Part shown: piece after piece, positions 8,137-17,160 of the stretch
How positions within the stretch are numbered: position 1 is the stretch's first letter
Layout: each line of letters starts with the position of its first letter
NCBI GenBank assembly: GCA_964641395.1
Contig: CAZXKQ010000002.1
Coordinates: 19,208 to 83,207 of the forward strand
Reading direction: 5' to 3'
Length of the DNA: 64,000 nucleotides
Source of the DNA: CANQBR01 sp964641395
GTDB lineage: Bacteria; Bacillota; Negativicutes; Acidaminococcales; Acidaminococcaceae
Program-made: the position numbers and the translations under genes
Notes under the pieces: generated by a model
The model's input: only the letters and a program-made list of their open reading frames with translations
Database searches by the model: none
What the model was told of the DNA's origin: nothing

Positions 8137-9732
8137 CTAGTCCTCGCAGTTGATCAGCTTCACATCGAGAATGCCCTGGATGCCCCGCAGCCGCAGCATG
8201 ATATCGTTGGGTATGTCGTCCCCCACGGCGATAGCCATGATGTTGGTGCCCCGGCCGGCCTTGGCGCTGCCCACCTGCATGCCGTTGATATTAATCCCTG
8301 CGCTGCCTAAGATGGTGGCTATCTGGCCTATCATGTTAGGCTGGTCGATGTGGGGGGCCAGCAACAGGTAGCCCTCCGGCTTAAAGTCCACCCGGTAGCC
8401 GTCGATCTCCACGATCTTGGCCTCCTTGCCGTCGAAGAGGGTGCCTACCAGCACGTGATCACCCTTCTGGGTGTGGATGGTGGCGGTGACGGCGGTGGAG
8501 AAGTAGCCGGTCTTGTGGGACTTGCTCTCCTTGACGTTCAGGTTGCGCTTCTTGGCCATGGCAGGGGCGTTGACGAAGTTCACCGTGTCCTGCAGGATGG
8601 GATTCAGCAGGCCTTTTAAGAAGGCCGTGGTCAGGGCCTGGGTCTCCGTCTGGGCCAGGTCGCCGGTGTATTCCACCTCCACGTCGCTAATAGGGGCGTC
8701 GGTTAGGTAGATGCCCAGGGTGCCCATCCGCTCCGCCAGCTTGAAGTAGGGGGCGATGACGGTGGCCACGCTCTTGGGTATGGGGGCCATGTTCACCGCC
8801 GTCATCACCGGCCGCCCCTCCAGGGCGTCGATAACCCCGTAGGCCACGTCTACGGCCACCCCGATCTGGGCCTCCACGGTGCTGGCTCCCAGGTGGGGGG
8901 TCTGTACCACGTTAGCCAGGCCTAGGAAGGGGTTGTCTTCCTTCTTCAAGGGCTCGTGGGGATAGACGTCGATGGCGGCTCCGGCGATCTTGCCGCTCTT
9001 CAGGCCGGCGGCGATGGCCGCCGGATCCATGCAGCCGCCCCTGGCGCAGTTGACGATCCGCACCCCGTCCTTCATCTTGGCGATGGCGGCGGCGTTCAAC
9101 ATCTCCCGGGTCTCGTTGGTGAGGGGGGTGTGGATGGTGATGTAGTCGGACTTAGCCAGCAGGGTGTCGAAGTCTACCAGCTCCACCCCTACCTGGCGGC
9201 CCCTCTCCTCGGTGATGTAGGGGTCGTAGCCGATGGTGGTCATCTCCATGGCCTGCATCCGCCTGGCCACCCGGCTGCCGATCCGGCCAACGCCGATGAT
9301 GCCCAGGGTCTTGCCCTGTACCTGGATGCCGTCAAAGCTCTTCCTGTCCCACTTGCCCTCCTGCATGGACTGGTGGGCCTGGGGTATGTGGCGGGTCATG
9401 CTCATCATCAGGGCGATGGTGTGCTCGGTGGCGGCGATGGTGTTGCCCTCAGGGGCGTTGAGCACCACGATGCCCCGGGCGGTGGCGGCGGGGATGTTGA
9501 TGTTGTCCACCCCCACTCCGGCCCTGCCGATGACCTTCAACTTGGCAGCCGCGTCGATAATCTCCTTCGTGACCTTGGTCTGGGACCGGGTCACCAGTCC
9601 GTCGTAGTCGCCGATGCACTGTACCAGCTGCTCCGGCGTCATATTAGTCTTCACATCTACGTCAAAATGCTGTTTCAGCAGGGCTACGCCCTTCTCGCTC
9701 ACATCGTCCGAAACCAAAATCTTATAGGCCAT
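8137..9732 (-). CDS. serA: D-3-phosphoglycerate dehydrogenase
   Basis: The first enzyme of serine synthesis, oxidising 3-phosphoglycerate with NAD. About 531 residues: substrate domain, Rossmann domain with TLGIIGVGRIGSRVARR, catalytic residues in NCARGGCMDP and TPHLGAST, then an intervening (ASB) domain and a C-terminal ACT domain (DQPNMIGQIATILGSAGINI) typical of the long, serine-regulated form. I chose the ATG at 9732 since GGAGGAAGG sits just before it; a TTG 18 bases upstream overlaps that site. It follows serC and precedes the histidine phosphatase in one operon. Confidence 0.95.
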   Translation of the reverse strand: MAYKILVSDDVSEKGVALLKQHFDVDVKTNMTPEQLVQCIGDYDGLVTRSQTKVTKEIIDAAAKLKVIGRAGVGVDNINIPAATARGIVVLNAPEGNTIAATEHTIALMMSMTRHIPQAHQSMQEGKWDRKSFDGIQVQGKTLGIIGVGRIGSRVARRMQAMEMTTIGYDPYITEERGRQVGVELVDFDTLLAKSDYITIHTPLTNETREMLNAAAIAKMKDGVRIVNCARGGCMDPAAIAAGLKSGKIAGAAIDVYPHEPLKKEDNPFLGLANVVQTPHLGASTVEAQIGVAVDVAYGVIDALEGRPVMTAVNMAPIPKSVATVIAPYFKLAERMGTLGIYLTDAPISDVEVEYTGDLAQTETQALTTAFLKGLLNPILQDTVNFVNAPAMAKKRNLNVKESKSHKTGYFSTAVTATIHTQKGDHVLVGTLFDGKEAKIVEIDGYRVDFKPEGYLLLAPHIDQPNMIGQIATILGSAGININGMQVGSAKAGRGTNIMAIAVGDDIPNDIMLRLRGIQGILDVKLINCED

Positions 9733-9789
9733 GTTCCTTCCTCCTCCCAATAACTCCCTAGGGTACCGCTCATCGCCTGGGCAGGGGCC

Positions 9790-10863
9790 TCAGCCGTGCT
9801 GCTGCTGGTAAGTCTTCATAAAGTCCGCCAAGGCCTGGCAGGCCTCGTAGGGTACGGCGTTGTAACAGCTGGCCCGGCAGCCGCCTACCAGCCTGTGGCC
9901 CCCTATGCCTACAAAGCCCTGGGCCTTGCCCTGGGCCACGAAGTCCTTTTCCAGGGCCGGGGTGGCCAGGTTGAAGGTGATATTCATGCGGGAGCGGTAG
10001 GGCTTTTGGGCATGGCCCCTGTAGAAGCCGCCGCTGCCGTCGATTACGTCGTACAGCAGCTGGGCCTTGGCTATGTTCCGCTGCTCCGCCGCCCTTACGC
10101 CCCCCTGGTCCTCCAGGTAGCGGAGGGTCTTGTTAAGCATGTAGATGCAGAAGACCGGCGGGGTGTTGTAGAGGGAGTCGTTAGCCGCAAAGGTGCTGTA
10201 CCTCAACATGGTAGGCAGGTCCTGCCTGGCCTGGGCCAGGAATTCATCCTTGATAATGGCCACCACCACCCCTGCCGGGGCCAGGTTCTTCTGGGCACCG
10301 GCGTAGATCAGGTCGAACTTGGAGACGTCCACCGGCCGGCTTAAAATGTCGCTGGACATGTCGCAGACCACCGGCACGGGAAAGTCGGGAAAGGCAGGCC
10401 ACTCAGTGCCGTAGATAGTGTTGTTGCTGGTGATGTGGACGTAGTCCGTGTCCGGCTGCCAGGTGAAGCTGCTGGGTATGTAGCTGTGGTCCAGGTCTGC
10501 GCTGGAGGCGGCTTCGTAGGCGGGGCCGTAGTACTTGGCCTCGGCCATGGCCTTCTTGGCCCAGACGCCGGTATTGACGTAGGCCGCCTTCCGGCGGAGG
10601 AAGTTGGCCGCGCTCATCAAGAACTGGGTGCTGCCCCCTCCCTGGAGGAAGAGGATGTGGTAGTTCTCAGGAACGCCCAGCAGCTGCCGCAACAGGGCCT
10701 TGGTCTCGGCGTGGAGGGCGGCGTACTCGCTGCTGCGGTGGCTGATCTCCACGATGCTCATGCCTGTGTGGGCGTAATCGGTGAACTCAGCCTGCACCGC
10801 CTCTAGGACGGGCAGGGGCAGGGCGCTGGGGCCGGCGTTAAAATTATAAGCTCTCTTAGTCAT
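9790..10863 (-). CDS. serC: Phosphoserine aminotransferase
   Basis: A 357-residue PLP enzyme converting 3-phosphohydroxypyruvate and glutamate to phosphoserine. The family start YNFNAGPSALP, the segment ILFLQGGGSTQF and the PLP-lysine region DLIYAGAQKNLAPAG (Lys in AQKN) are visible. AAGGAG lies eight bases before the ATG. It is the first gene of the serC-serA-phosphatase operon. The same enzyme can serve pyridoxal synthesis in some bacteria; here the neighbours point to serine. Confidence 0.96.
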   Translation of the reverse strand: MTKRAYNFNAGPSALPLPVLEAVQAEFTDYAHTGMSIVEISHRSSEYAALHAETKALLRQLLGVPENYHILFLQGGGSTQFLMSAANFLRRKAAYVNTGVWAKKAMAEAKYYGPAYEAASSADLDHSYIPSSFTWQPDTDYVHITSNNTIYGTEWPAFPDFPVPVVCDMSSDILSRPVDVSKFDLIYAGAQKNLAPAGVVVAIIKDEFLAQARQDLPTMLRYSTFAANDSLYNTPPVFCIYMLNKTLRYLEDQGGVRAAEQRNIAKAQLLYDVIDGSGGFYRGHAQKPYRSRMNITFNLATPALEKDFVAQGKAQGFVGIGGHRLVGGCRASCYNAVPYEACQALADFMKTYQQQHG

Positions 10864-10945
10864 AGGGCATGCTCCTTCGTACCTTCCAACCCCTGCCTGG
10901 GGCAGGGCCTAGGCTGGACAGGGCCAGTCTGTAGGGGATACGTTA

Positions 10946-10973
10946 ATCTTAGCATATTACAGGCAATAGTCAA
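10946..10973 (-). promoter_or_regulatory. Promoter of the serC operon
   Basis: TTGACT (10973-10968), a 16-base spacer and TAAGAT (10951-10946) preceded by TGC (extended -10) on the minus strand, 83 bases before the serC start. Confidence 0.6.
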
Positions 10974-11009
10974 GATTTTATTTTCCATGCTATAGAACCT
11001 CCTGGGGCC

Positions 11010-11294
11010 TTGCTGCGTCAGCCCTACCCTAGGCTGCGGGGCGGCCCCTTCCATCCAAGAGTTTTGCCTTTGCCTGTCACTAAAGTTGCGCAGAAAGATA
11101 AACAACTCCGCCGGGAAAAGGAGCGGCTGTACTATGTGCTGCGAACCCGGCTGGCCAACATCAACTTCCATGTGCTAGTAGAGGCAGACTACGCCGACAA
11201 GGAAAGGCTTGATTATCTCCAAAGCATAAATTTATTGTTAAAAGATGGCGTAAAATATCTAGGGGCTGATCTAGGTCTAGCCAAACCTGCCTAA
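11010..11294 (+). CDS. Possible small gene or gene remnant
   Basis: An open frame whose last 70 residues (from about KDKQLRREKERLYYVLRTRL) look like real, charged helical protein. The first 25 residues look like non-coding sequence and there is no clear start or ribosome binding site. The frame overlaps the upstream region of serC on the other strand. It may be the tail of a decayed gene. No family recognised. Confidence 0.25.
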   Translation: MLRQPYPRLRGGPFHPRVLPLPVTKVAQKDKQLRREKERLYYVLRTRLANINFHVLVEADYADKERLDYLQSINLLLKDGVKYLGADLGLAKPA

Positions 11295-11446
11295 CTTGTA
11301 AGCCCCACCCGCCCCTCTTTAGTCTGCGCATTAACTCTAAAAGGCCCCTAATCCTTTGCAGAGCAACGCCTTTGGGCTACTAAGCAGGGGTTTGTTTTTT
11401 ACCTAAATCCACAGTGATATCATCGAAAGAAAGTAAGCCTTAACGA

Positions 11447-11576
11447 AAAAGTCCCTGGAAAAAGTTGTGACTTTCGTCGAAAACTCCCTTGAAAAAACTT
11501 CAATTTTCCCAAAAACTCCCTTGAAAAATATGCGACTTTCCCAAAAACTCCCTTGAAAAAATTGCGGTTTTAGGTA
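11447..11576 (+). repeat. Four imperfect 32-bp tandem repeats upstream of an ATPase gene
   Basis: Units with the core AAAACTCCCTTGAAAAA start at 11480, 11512 and 11544, exactly 32 bp apart; a diverged unit (AAAAGTCCCTGGAAAAA) starts at 11447. Each unit ends in a pyrimidine-rich segment such as ATTTTCCC. The spacing equals about three helical turns, placing all copies on one DNA face. The last copy supplies the -35 element of the promoter. Confidence 0.75.
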
Positions 11577-11591
11577 TAATAAGACTATAAT
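11553..11591 (+). promoter_or_regulatory. Promoter(s) of the DUF4143-type ATPase gene
   Basis: TTGAAA (11553-11558), 16 bases, TATAAT (11575-11580). A second pair is TTGCGG (11562-11567), 18 bases, TATAAT (11586-11591). Confidence 0.55.
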
Positions 11592-11614
11592 CTACAGTGG
11601 GAGGCTCACCCGCC

Positions 11615-12934
11615 GTGCTAAAGAGGAAGATAGAGGAGCGTCTTTTAGCTTGGAAAAACACCAGCGGGCACAAACCCTTACTAATTAAGGGCTGCCGTCA
11701 GTGTGGTAAGACTTTCTCAGTGTTGGACTTTGCCAAAAAGAACTACAAGCATGTAGTGTATCTGAATTTCTATGAAAATCCCGCCTACGCTTCCGCCTTT
11801 AACGATGCCCTGGAAGTTGACCATGTAGTCATGCTCCTGTCGGCCCTGCTAGGCAGCAAGGCGGTCTTTAGTGCCGGTGAAACCGTCTTAGTGCTGGATG
11901 AAATCCAAGAATGCCCTGAGGCCCGTACCGCTCTCAAGTTCTTTTATCTAGACGGACGCTATGATGTAATAGGGACCGGCTCCCTCTTGGGAGTAAAGGG
12001 CTATGGCAAAGAGCCTAGGTCCATCCCCGTGGGGGCGGAAACCGTACTGGATATGTACCCGCTAGACTTTGAAGAATTCCTGTGGGCCTGCGGCCTTACC
12101 CCGCCCCTAATAGCCTTGTTGCAAAAATATTTGGCAGAAGAAGCACCCGTCCCAGCAGCCCTGCACCAACGTATGCGGCAGTTGCTCTTACAGTACGTAG
12201 TGGTGGGGGGTATGCCGGAAGCCGTGCAGACCTTCATCGATAGCAAACAGATAGCCCAGGTCTTAGCCGTTCAAAGAGACATTGTCCGCTCCTACGAAGA
12301 TGATATGGTAAAATACGCTGATAAGAAGGATAGGAGCAATATCAAAGAGTGTTTCCAGTCCATACCTAGGCAGCTGAGTAAAGAGAACAAAAAATTTCAA
12401 TATACCGTAGTAAAAAAGGGGGCTAGCGGGGCCAAGTATGCGGGCAGCCTGCAATGGTTGGAGGATGCCGGCCTGATTACCCGCTGTTATAATCTCTCCA
12501 CCCCTCAGCTGCCCTTGGACGGAAACGCCCAGGACCACATCTTCAAAGTTTATATGGGGGACTGCGGCCTCTTTCTCAGCATGTTGGAAGACGGAACCCA
12601 GTACGACGTTTTACAAGGCAGGCTTTCCGCTTACAAAGGGGCTATTTTCGAAAACCTAATAGCTGACGTCTTTGCTAAGATGGGGCGTAAATTATACTAT
12701 TTTCACAAGGACAGCGGGCTAGAAGTTGACTTCGTGATACGCTACTGCGGCCAATGTACCCTGGTGGAAGTCAAGTCCGGCACGGGGAATGCTAAGAGCG
12801 TGAGAAACATCTTAGCCCAGCCTGAGCGTTACCAAGTCCGCCAAGCTATTAAGCTGGGAGACCACAATATCGGCAGGTCAGGAGCTATCCTCACCCTCCC
12901 CCTCTACCTAGCCTTTTTGCTCCGGGCCCTGTAG
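11615..12934 (+). CDS. ATP-binding protein, AAA_14/DUF4143 type
   Basis: A 440-residue P-loop protein. Walker A is IKGCRQCGKTFSV near residue 30, Walker B is ETVLVLDEIQECP near 95, and the C-terminal DUF4143-type part contains SGLEVDFVIRYCGQCTLVEVKSG, which resembles the D...E-x-K core of PD-(D/E)XK nuclease folds. The GTG at 11615 gives the family start VLKRKIEERLLAWK and has GGGAGG ten bases upstream. Such genes are common, often horizontally mobile, and of unknown role. A stand-alone unit here behind a repeat array. Confidence 0.85.
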   Translation: MLKRKIEERLLAWKNTSGHKPLLIKGCRQCGKTFSVLDFAKKNYKHVVYLNFYENPAYASAFNDALEVDHVVMLLSALLGSKAVFSAGETVLVLDEIQECPEARTALKFFYLDGRYDVIGTGSLLGVKGYGKEPRSIPVGAETVLDMYPLDFEEFLWACGLTPPLIALLQKYLAEEAPVPAALHQRMRQLLLQYVVVGGMPEAVQTFIDSKQIAQVLAVQRDIVRSYEDDMVKYADKKDRSNIKECFQSIPRQLSKENKKFQYTVVKKGASGAKYAGSLQWLEDAGLITRCYNLSTPQLPLDGNAQDHIFKVYMGDCGLFLSMLEDGTQYDVLQGRLSAYKGAIFENLIADVFAKMGRKLYYFHKDSGLEVDFVIRYCGQCTLVEVKSGTGNAKSVRNILAQPERYQVRQAIKLGDHNIGRSGAILTLPLYLAFLLRAL

Positions 12935-13038
12935 GCCGGCCCTCCCACCCTGCGGGTCTGGGGACTCCTTCTCCGGGTATGAACTTAGCTCTAACCCTAC
13001 TGTTTTCTGCAAAAGTAAAATATTTGTAAAATAGCGCA

Positions 13039-13067
13039 TTGTCAATTACCTATGATTGTGGTATCAT
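13039..13067 (+). promoter_or_regulatory. Promoter of the iron-type ABC operon
   Basis: TTGTCA (13039-13044), a 17-base spacer and TATCAT (13062-13067) with TGG before the -10. The leader to the start codon is about 130 bases and contains AGCTTGCACGG at 13124-13134. Confidence 0.7.
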
Positions 13068-13205
13068 GTTAGCTGTAGGGCTGTGGCCTCTAGGGGCCCG
13101 GCCTGGAGATAGTGAGCCCAGTCAGCTTGCACGGATCCCGCCCTCTTAGGCAGGGGCCTAGGATGCGGGGAAGGGATCGGCAAACATAGTAGAGGAGGTA
13201 TTTCT

Positions 13206-14243
13206 ATGAAGAAACTAGGCATCGTTGCCCTGGCCGCATTGACTGCCGCCAGCATGATCATGGTAGGCTGCGGCGGTGGCGGCGAGCAAAAAAAGGCTGA
13301 CGCCCCCAAGGCGGCCGCCGGCAAAAAGCTCATCGTTTACACCTCTATGAAGGAGTCCCTGATCAAAGGCATCGTAGAGGGCTACAAGAAGGCCAACCCT
13401 GGCGTGGAAGTGGACTACCAGTCTGCCGGCGCCGGCAAGTTGATGGCCAAGATCGCTGCCGAGCGGCAGAGCGGCAAGATACTGGCCGACGTTATCTGGA
13501 CCAGCGAGGTTCCTGACTTCTACAAGATGAAGCAAGAAGGCATCTTGGAAGTGTACAAGAGCCCTGTTTTCAAAGAGATCGTCAACCCCTTCAAAGACTA
13601 TGACGGCTCCTTCCATGCCGCCCGTCTAGGCACCCTGGGCATCATCGTCAACACTGACAAGATCAAGACCATGCCCACCCAGTGGTCAGACCTGCTGAAA
13701 CCCGAGTACAAGAACGGCTTCGGCGTAGCTAACCCGGCTCTGTCCGGCACCGCCTACATGAGCATCGCCCTGCTGGAGAAACAGTTCGGCTGGAAGTTCT
13801 TCGAGGACGTTAAGGCCAACGGCGGCCGGGTAGGCAAGGGCTCTGGCGAGGTTATCGACGACACCGCTTCCGGCGAGCTGACCGCCTCCTTGGCCGTTGA
13901 CTACATCACCAACGACAAGATTAAGAAGGGCGCCCACATCGCCATGAACTATCCCCCCGAACTGCTGGTAGTTCCTTCCCCCGTAGCCATCTTCAAGGGC
14001 ACTCCCAACCTGGAGGCCGCTCAGAAGTTCGTTGACTACCTGCTAGGCAAGGAAGCCCAGGCCATGGTTGCCGCCCAGGGCACCATCCCGGTTCGTGAGG
14101 ACGTAACCATCGATCCTAAGTTCAAACTGCTGGCTCCTAAGGCAGCTCTGGAGAAGTCTATCAAGATCGACTATCTGGAAGTTGTTAACAGCAAGGAAGC
14201 CATCGTTAAGAAATTCTCCGATATTATGCAGGTTAAGAAATAA
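13206..14243 (+). CDS. Iron(III)-type ABC transporter substrate-binding lipoprotein
   Basis: A 345-residue family 1 solute-binding protein. A lipoprotein signal ends in MVGC (Cys22); the mature part begins LIVYTSMKESLIKGI and contains LSGTAYMSIALLEKQFGW. It resembles the orphan protein at 660-1703 in overall plan. AGGAGG lies seven bases before the ATG. It leads the operon encoding two ATPases and a fused permease. Ferric iron or a ferric chelate is the likely ligand by family; thiamine- or phosphonate-type relatives exist, so the ligand is inferred. Confidence 0.88.
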   Translation: MKKLGIVALAALTAASMIMVGCGGGGEQKKADAPKAAAGKKLIVYTSMKESLIKGIVEGYKKANPGVEVDYQSAGAGKLMAKIAAERQSGKILADVIWTSEVPDFYKMKQEGILEVYKSPVFKEIVNPFKDYDGSFHAARLGTLGIIVNTDKIKTMPTQWSDLLKPEYKNGFGVANPALSGTAYMSIALLEKQFGWKFFEDVKANGGRVGKGSGEVIDDTASGELTASLAVDYITNDKIKKGAHIAMNYPPELLVVPSPVAIFKGTPNLEAAQKFVDYLLGKEAQAMVAAQGTIPVREDVTIDPKFKLLAPKAALEKSIKIDYLEVVNSKEAIVKKFSDIMQVKK

Positions 14244-14294
14244 GCTTGCCTAAGCCGGGGAAGCTTTCCTAGCAATCGCACAGCCACATTAGTC

Positions 14295-14330
14295 AGGGGC
14301 GGAACGGGGTTTCCTGTTCTGCCCCTTTCC
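14295..14330 (+). terminator. Partial terminator between binding protein and ATPase genes
   Basis: GGGGCGGAAC (14296-14305) pairs with GTTCTGCCCC (14316-14325), with one G-T pair, and is followed by a short TTTCC. The weak tail suggests partial read-through, which would keep the binding protein more abundant than the membrane parts. Confidence 0.5.
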
Positions 14331-14363
14331 TAACAAGAGCCTTATTTACCGGAGGGTATCTTA

Positions 14364-15461
14364 ATGGAAGACATCATCAAGCTAGAAGGTGTATGCAAGG
14401 CCTACGGTGACCACCAGGTATTGCAAAACCTGGATCTGGCCATCCATAAGGGCGAATGCTTTACCATGCTAGGCCCCTCAGGCTGCGGCAAGACGGTAAC
14501 CATCCGCCTTATCGCCGGCCACGAGGTGCCTGATGCAGGCAAGATCGAAATCGACCACACAGTGGTGGCAGACAGCGGCAGCGGCGCCTACATCCCGCCG
14601 GAACGGCGGGGCCTGGGCATCGTCTTCCAAGACTACGCCGTCTGGCCCCACATGACGGTGGCCCAAAACATCGCCTATCCCCTGAAGATGGAGAAAAGGC
14701 CTAAGGATGAAATCAATAAGCTGGTCATGGCCATGGTGAACACCGTGGGCATGGAAGGCTTGGATAGGCGGCTGCCCAGCGAACTGTCTGGCGGCCAGCA
14801 ACAGCGGGTGGCCCTGGCCCGGGCCCTGGTAGCAGATCCTTCAGTAATGCTGCTGGATGAGCCCTTGAGCAACCTGGACGCCAACCTGAGGGAGGAGATG
14901 CGCTTCGAGATCAAGGCCCTGCAGCGCCGCTTCGGCATCACCGTCCTCTACGTAACCCATGACCAAGAGGTGGCCCTGGCCATCTCCGACCGTATCGCCA
15001 TCATGGATGCCCACGGCTTCATCCGCCAGACCGGCACCCCCTACGAGATCTTCGAAAAACCGGCGGACCTCTTCGTCTTCAAGTTCATGGGCATAGCTAA
15101 TTTCTTGGCCATCCGCTCCGAAGGTGGGAAGCACTACGTAGGCAGCGGCACCCAGGAGGTGCCCTGGGCAGAAGGGCCCAGGGGCGAGGCTGAAAAGTGG
15201 GTGGTAGGCTTCCGCCCCTCCGACATAGAGATCAGCCGGGAGCCTAAGGGCTTGAAGGGCGTCATCCAGCGAGCCAACTTCCTAGGCTCTACCATGGACT
15301 ACGCCATAGAGGTAGACGGGGAGCACCTGCGCACCGAGTTAGTAGCCCACAAGGCCATCACGGAGAACCTGATGTTTAAGGAAGGCGAGGAGTGCTATAT
15401 CAGCTTCAAAGCCTTGCACTGGTTCGATGCAAAACAACTAGAGGAGGTGGGTGAACTGTGA
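14364..15461 (+). CDS. ABC transporter ATPase, iron/spermidine (FbpC/PotA) type, first copy
   Basis: A 365-residue import ATPase. Walker A GPSGCGKTVTIRL near residue 40, signature LSGGQQQRVALARAL, Walker B VMLLDEPLSNLD, H-loop YVTHDQEVALA, then a C-terminal regulatory TOBE-type region from about residue 240. GGAGGG precedes the ATG. Its stop overlaps the permease start (GTGA). All catalytic motifs are intact, so it should be active alongside the second ATPase of the operon. Confidence 0.92.
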   Translation: MEDIIKLEGVCKAYGDHQVLQNLDLAIHKGECFTMLGPSGCGKTVTIRLIAGHEVPDAGKIEIDHTVVADSGSGAYIPPERRGLGIVFQDYAVWPHMTVAQNIAYPLKMEKRPKDEINKLVMAMVNTVGMEGLDRRLPSELSGGQQQRVALARALVADPSVMLLDEPLSNLDANLREEMRFEIKALQRRFGITVLYVTHDQEVALAISDRIAIMDAHGFIRQTGTPYEIFEKPADLFVFKFMGIANFLAIRSEGGKHYVGSGTQEVPWAEGPRGEAEKWVVGFRPSDIEISREPKGLKGVIQRANFLGSTMDYAIEVDGEHLRTELVAHKAITENLMFKEGEECYISFKALHWFDAKQLEEVGEL

Positions 15462-17155
15462 GTTCTTCTACCATCAAGAAAGATTCTGGCTTCGGCGTGG
15501 CCCAGCTAATCCTGCTGCTGTCCATCGCCATCCTGGTGATCTTCGTAGCCTGGCCTGTGCTGTTGATCCTCTTCAACGCCTTCTTTGTGGAAGGCTCCTT
15601 CAACAGCTTGGACTTCTACCGGGTGTTGACGGATCCGGAAACCTTCCAGGCCCTTACCAACTCCCTGATCATCGCCAGCATGACCACCATAGGCAGCACC
15701 ATCGTAGGCACCTTCTTCGCCTGGCTGGTAACCAGGACGGACCTGCCCTACAAGAACTTCATGAAGAACCTCTTCCTAGTGCCCTTCATGCTGCCCTCCT
15801 TCATCGGCGCCCTGGCCTGGAAGATGTTGTTGAGCCCCCATGCCGGCTACATCAACAAGGCCTTCATGTCCTTCTTCAATACCACCGAGCCCCTCTTTGA
15901 CATCTACACCTACTACGGCATCAGCGCCGTAGAGGTGATGTACCTCTTCCCCTTCGTCTTCATCCAGGTGTGCGGCGCCCTGGAGCGCATGGATCCCACC
16001 TTGGAGGAATCGGCCCGTATCTCCGGGGCCGGCCTGCTGACCATCACCCGGAAGATCACCATCCCCCTGGTGCTGCCCTCCATCATGTCCGGCGCCCTGT
16101 TGATCATGCTCTACTCCATGGCCCACTTCGGCACGGTGGCGGTGCTAGGCATAGAGCAGGGGATCTACAACATCCCCACCTTGATCTATGAGAAGATCCA
16201 CGAAAGCGCCGGCAGCTTCCAGTCCATCCGCACCGGCACCGTCTTGGCCACCGTCCTGGTAGTCACTGCCGCCATCATCATCTGGGGGCAGCAAAAGGTC
16301 CTGAGCCGGGGCCACTACCAGATTATCGGCGGCAAGAGCTTCCGTCCTATGGAGCTGAAGCTGAGAGGCCTGCGCTGGCCCCTGCTGATCTTCTGCCTGG
16401 CCTACATCGGCTTCACCATCGTCCTGCCCACCGTGGTCATCTTCTTAGTGGGAGGCCTGAGCACCTACGGCCTGCCCTTCACCTGGGAAAACCTGTCCTT
16501 GGCCAACTACAAGTACATCCTCACCGAGTATGACGTAACCAAGGACGCTATCTTCAACAGCCTCTCCCTGGGCCTGGCCGCCGCCATCATCACCATGTTC
16601 GCCGGCGTTATGATCAGCTACGTCATCGTCAAGATGAAGGTGCGGGGCAAGGGCATCCTGGAATTCTTGGGCATGCTGCCCTTCTCCGTACCGGGCTCCG
16701 TAATCGCCCTAGGCGTAATCCTGGCCTGGAGCGGCAAGTTCGGCATCAACCTCTACAATACGGTGTGGATCATCTTGGTGGCCTACATCGCCCGCTACAT
16801 GGCCTTCTCCCTGCGGGCCAACTCCGCCGCCTTGGAGCAGGTCCATGACTCCCTGATGGAGGCCTCCCGCTCCTGCGGCGCCACCATGTGGCAGTCCTTG
16901 AAGGACATCGTCATCCCCTTGGTAAAGCCGGGCATGATCTCCGCCTTCTTCCTGATCTTCCTGCCGGCCCTGCGGGAGCTGACCGTATCCATCATGCTGT
17001 ACGCCCCCACCACCCGTACCATAGGCGTAGCCATCTACACCTTGAACGAAGACGGCGAGACCGTTATGTCTACGGCCCTGGCCGGCGTGGCCCTGATCCT
17101 CATCGTGGTAGGCCAGACCCTCATCAACCATTTTACCAAGAAAGTGAGTGAGTAA
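15458..17155 (+). CDS. Fused iron-type ABC permease (two permease domains)
   Basis: A 565-residue membrane protein with two consecutive binding-protein-dependent permease domains, each about six spans, as in FbpB. EAA-type loops are visible near EESARISGAGLLTITRKITI in the first half and MEASRSCGATMWQSLKDIVI in the second. The GTG start overlaps the upstream stop and has GAGGAGG ten bases away. One chain supplies both halves of the channel, and two non-identical ATPase genes flank it. Confidence 0.92.
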   Translation: MSSSTIKKDSGFGVAQLILLLSIAILVIFVAWPVLLILFNAFFVEGSFNSLDFYRVLTDPETFQALTNSLIIASMTTIGSTIVGTFFAWLVTRTDLPYKNFMKNLFLVPFMLPSFIGALAWKMLLSPHAGYINKAFMSFFNTTEPLFDIYTYYGISAVEVMYLFPFVFIQVCGALERMDPTLEESARISGAGLLTITRKITIPLVLPSIMSGALLIMLYSMAHFGTVAVLGIEQGIYNIPTLIYEKIHESAGSFQSIRTGTVLATVLVVTAAIIIWGQQKVLSRGHYQIIGGKSFRPMELKLRGLRWPLLIFCLAYIGFTIVLPTVVIFLVGGLSTYGLPFTWENLSLANYKYILTEYDVTKDAIFNSLSLGLAAAIITMFAGVMISYVIVKMKVRGKGILEFLGMLPFSVPGSVIALGVILAWSGKFGINLYNTVWIILVAYIARYMAFSLRANSAALEQVHDSLMEASRSCGATMWQSLKDIVIPLVKPGMISAFFLIFLPALRELTVSIMLYAPTTRTIGVAIYTLNEDGETVMSTALAGVALILIVVGQTLINHFTKKVSE

Positions 17156-17160
17156 CAGCC

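Larger units (their letters stand above)
11295..11614. other. AT-rich spacer with repeats and promoter
   Basis: This stretch before the DUF4143-type ATPase becomes clearly AT-richer than its surroundings. It holds the 32-bp repeat array and the promoter listed separately, plus GGGGTTTGTTTTTT near 11386-11400, which could be the tail of a weak terminator. Confidence 0.4.

Noticed and set aside
10860..11171. Minus-strand frame upstream of serC
   Set aside because: It covers the serC promoter and has no binding site; the sequence does not look like protein.
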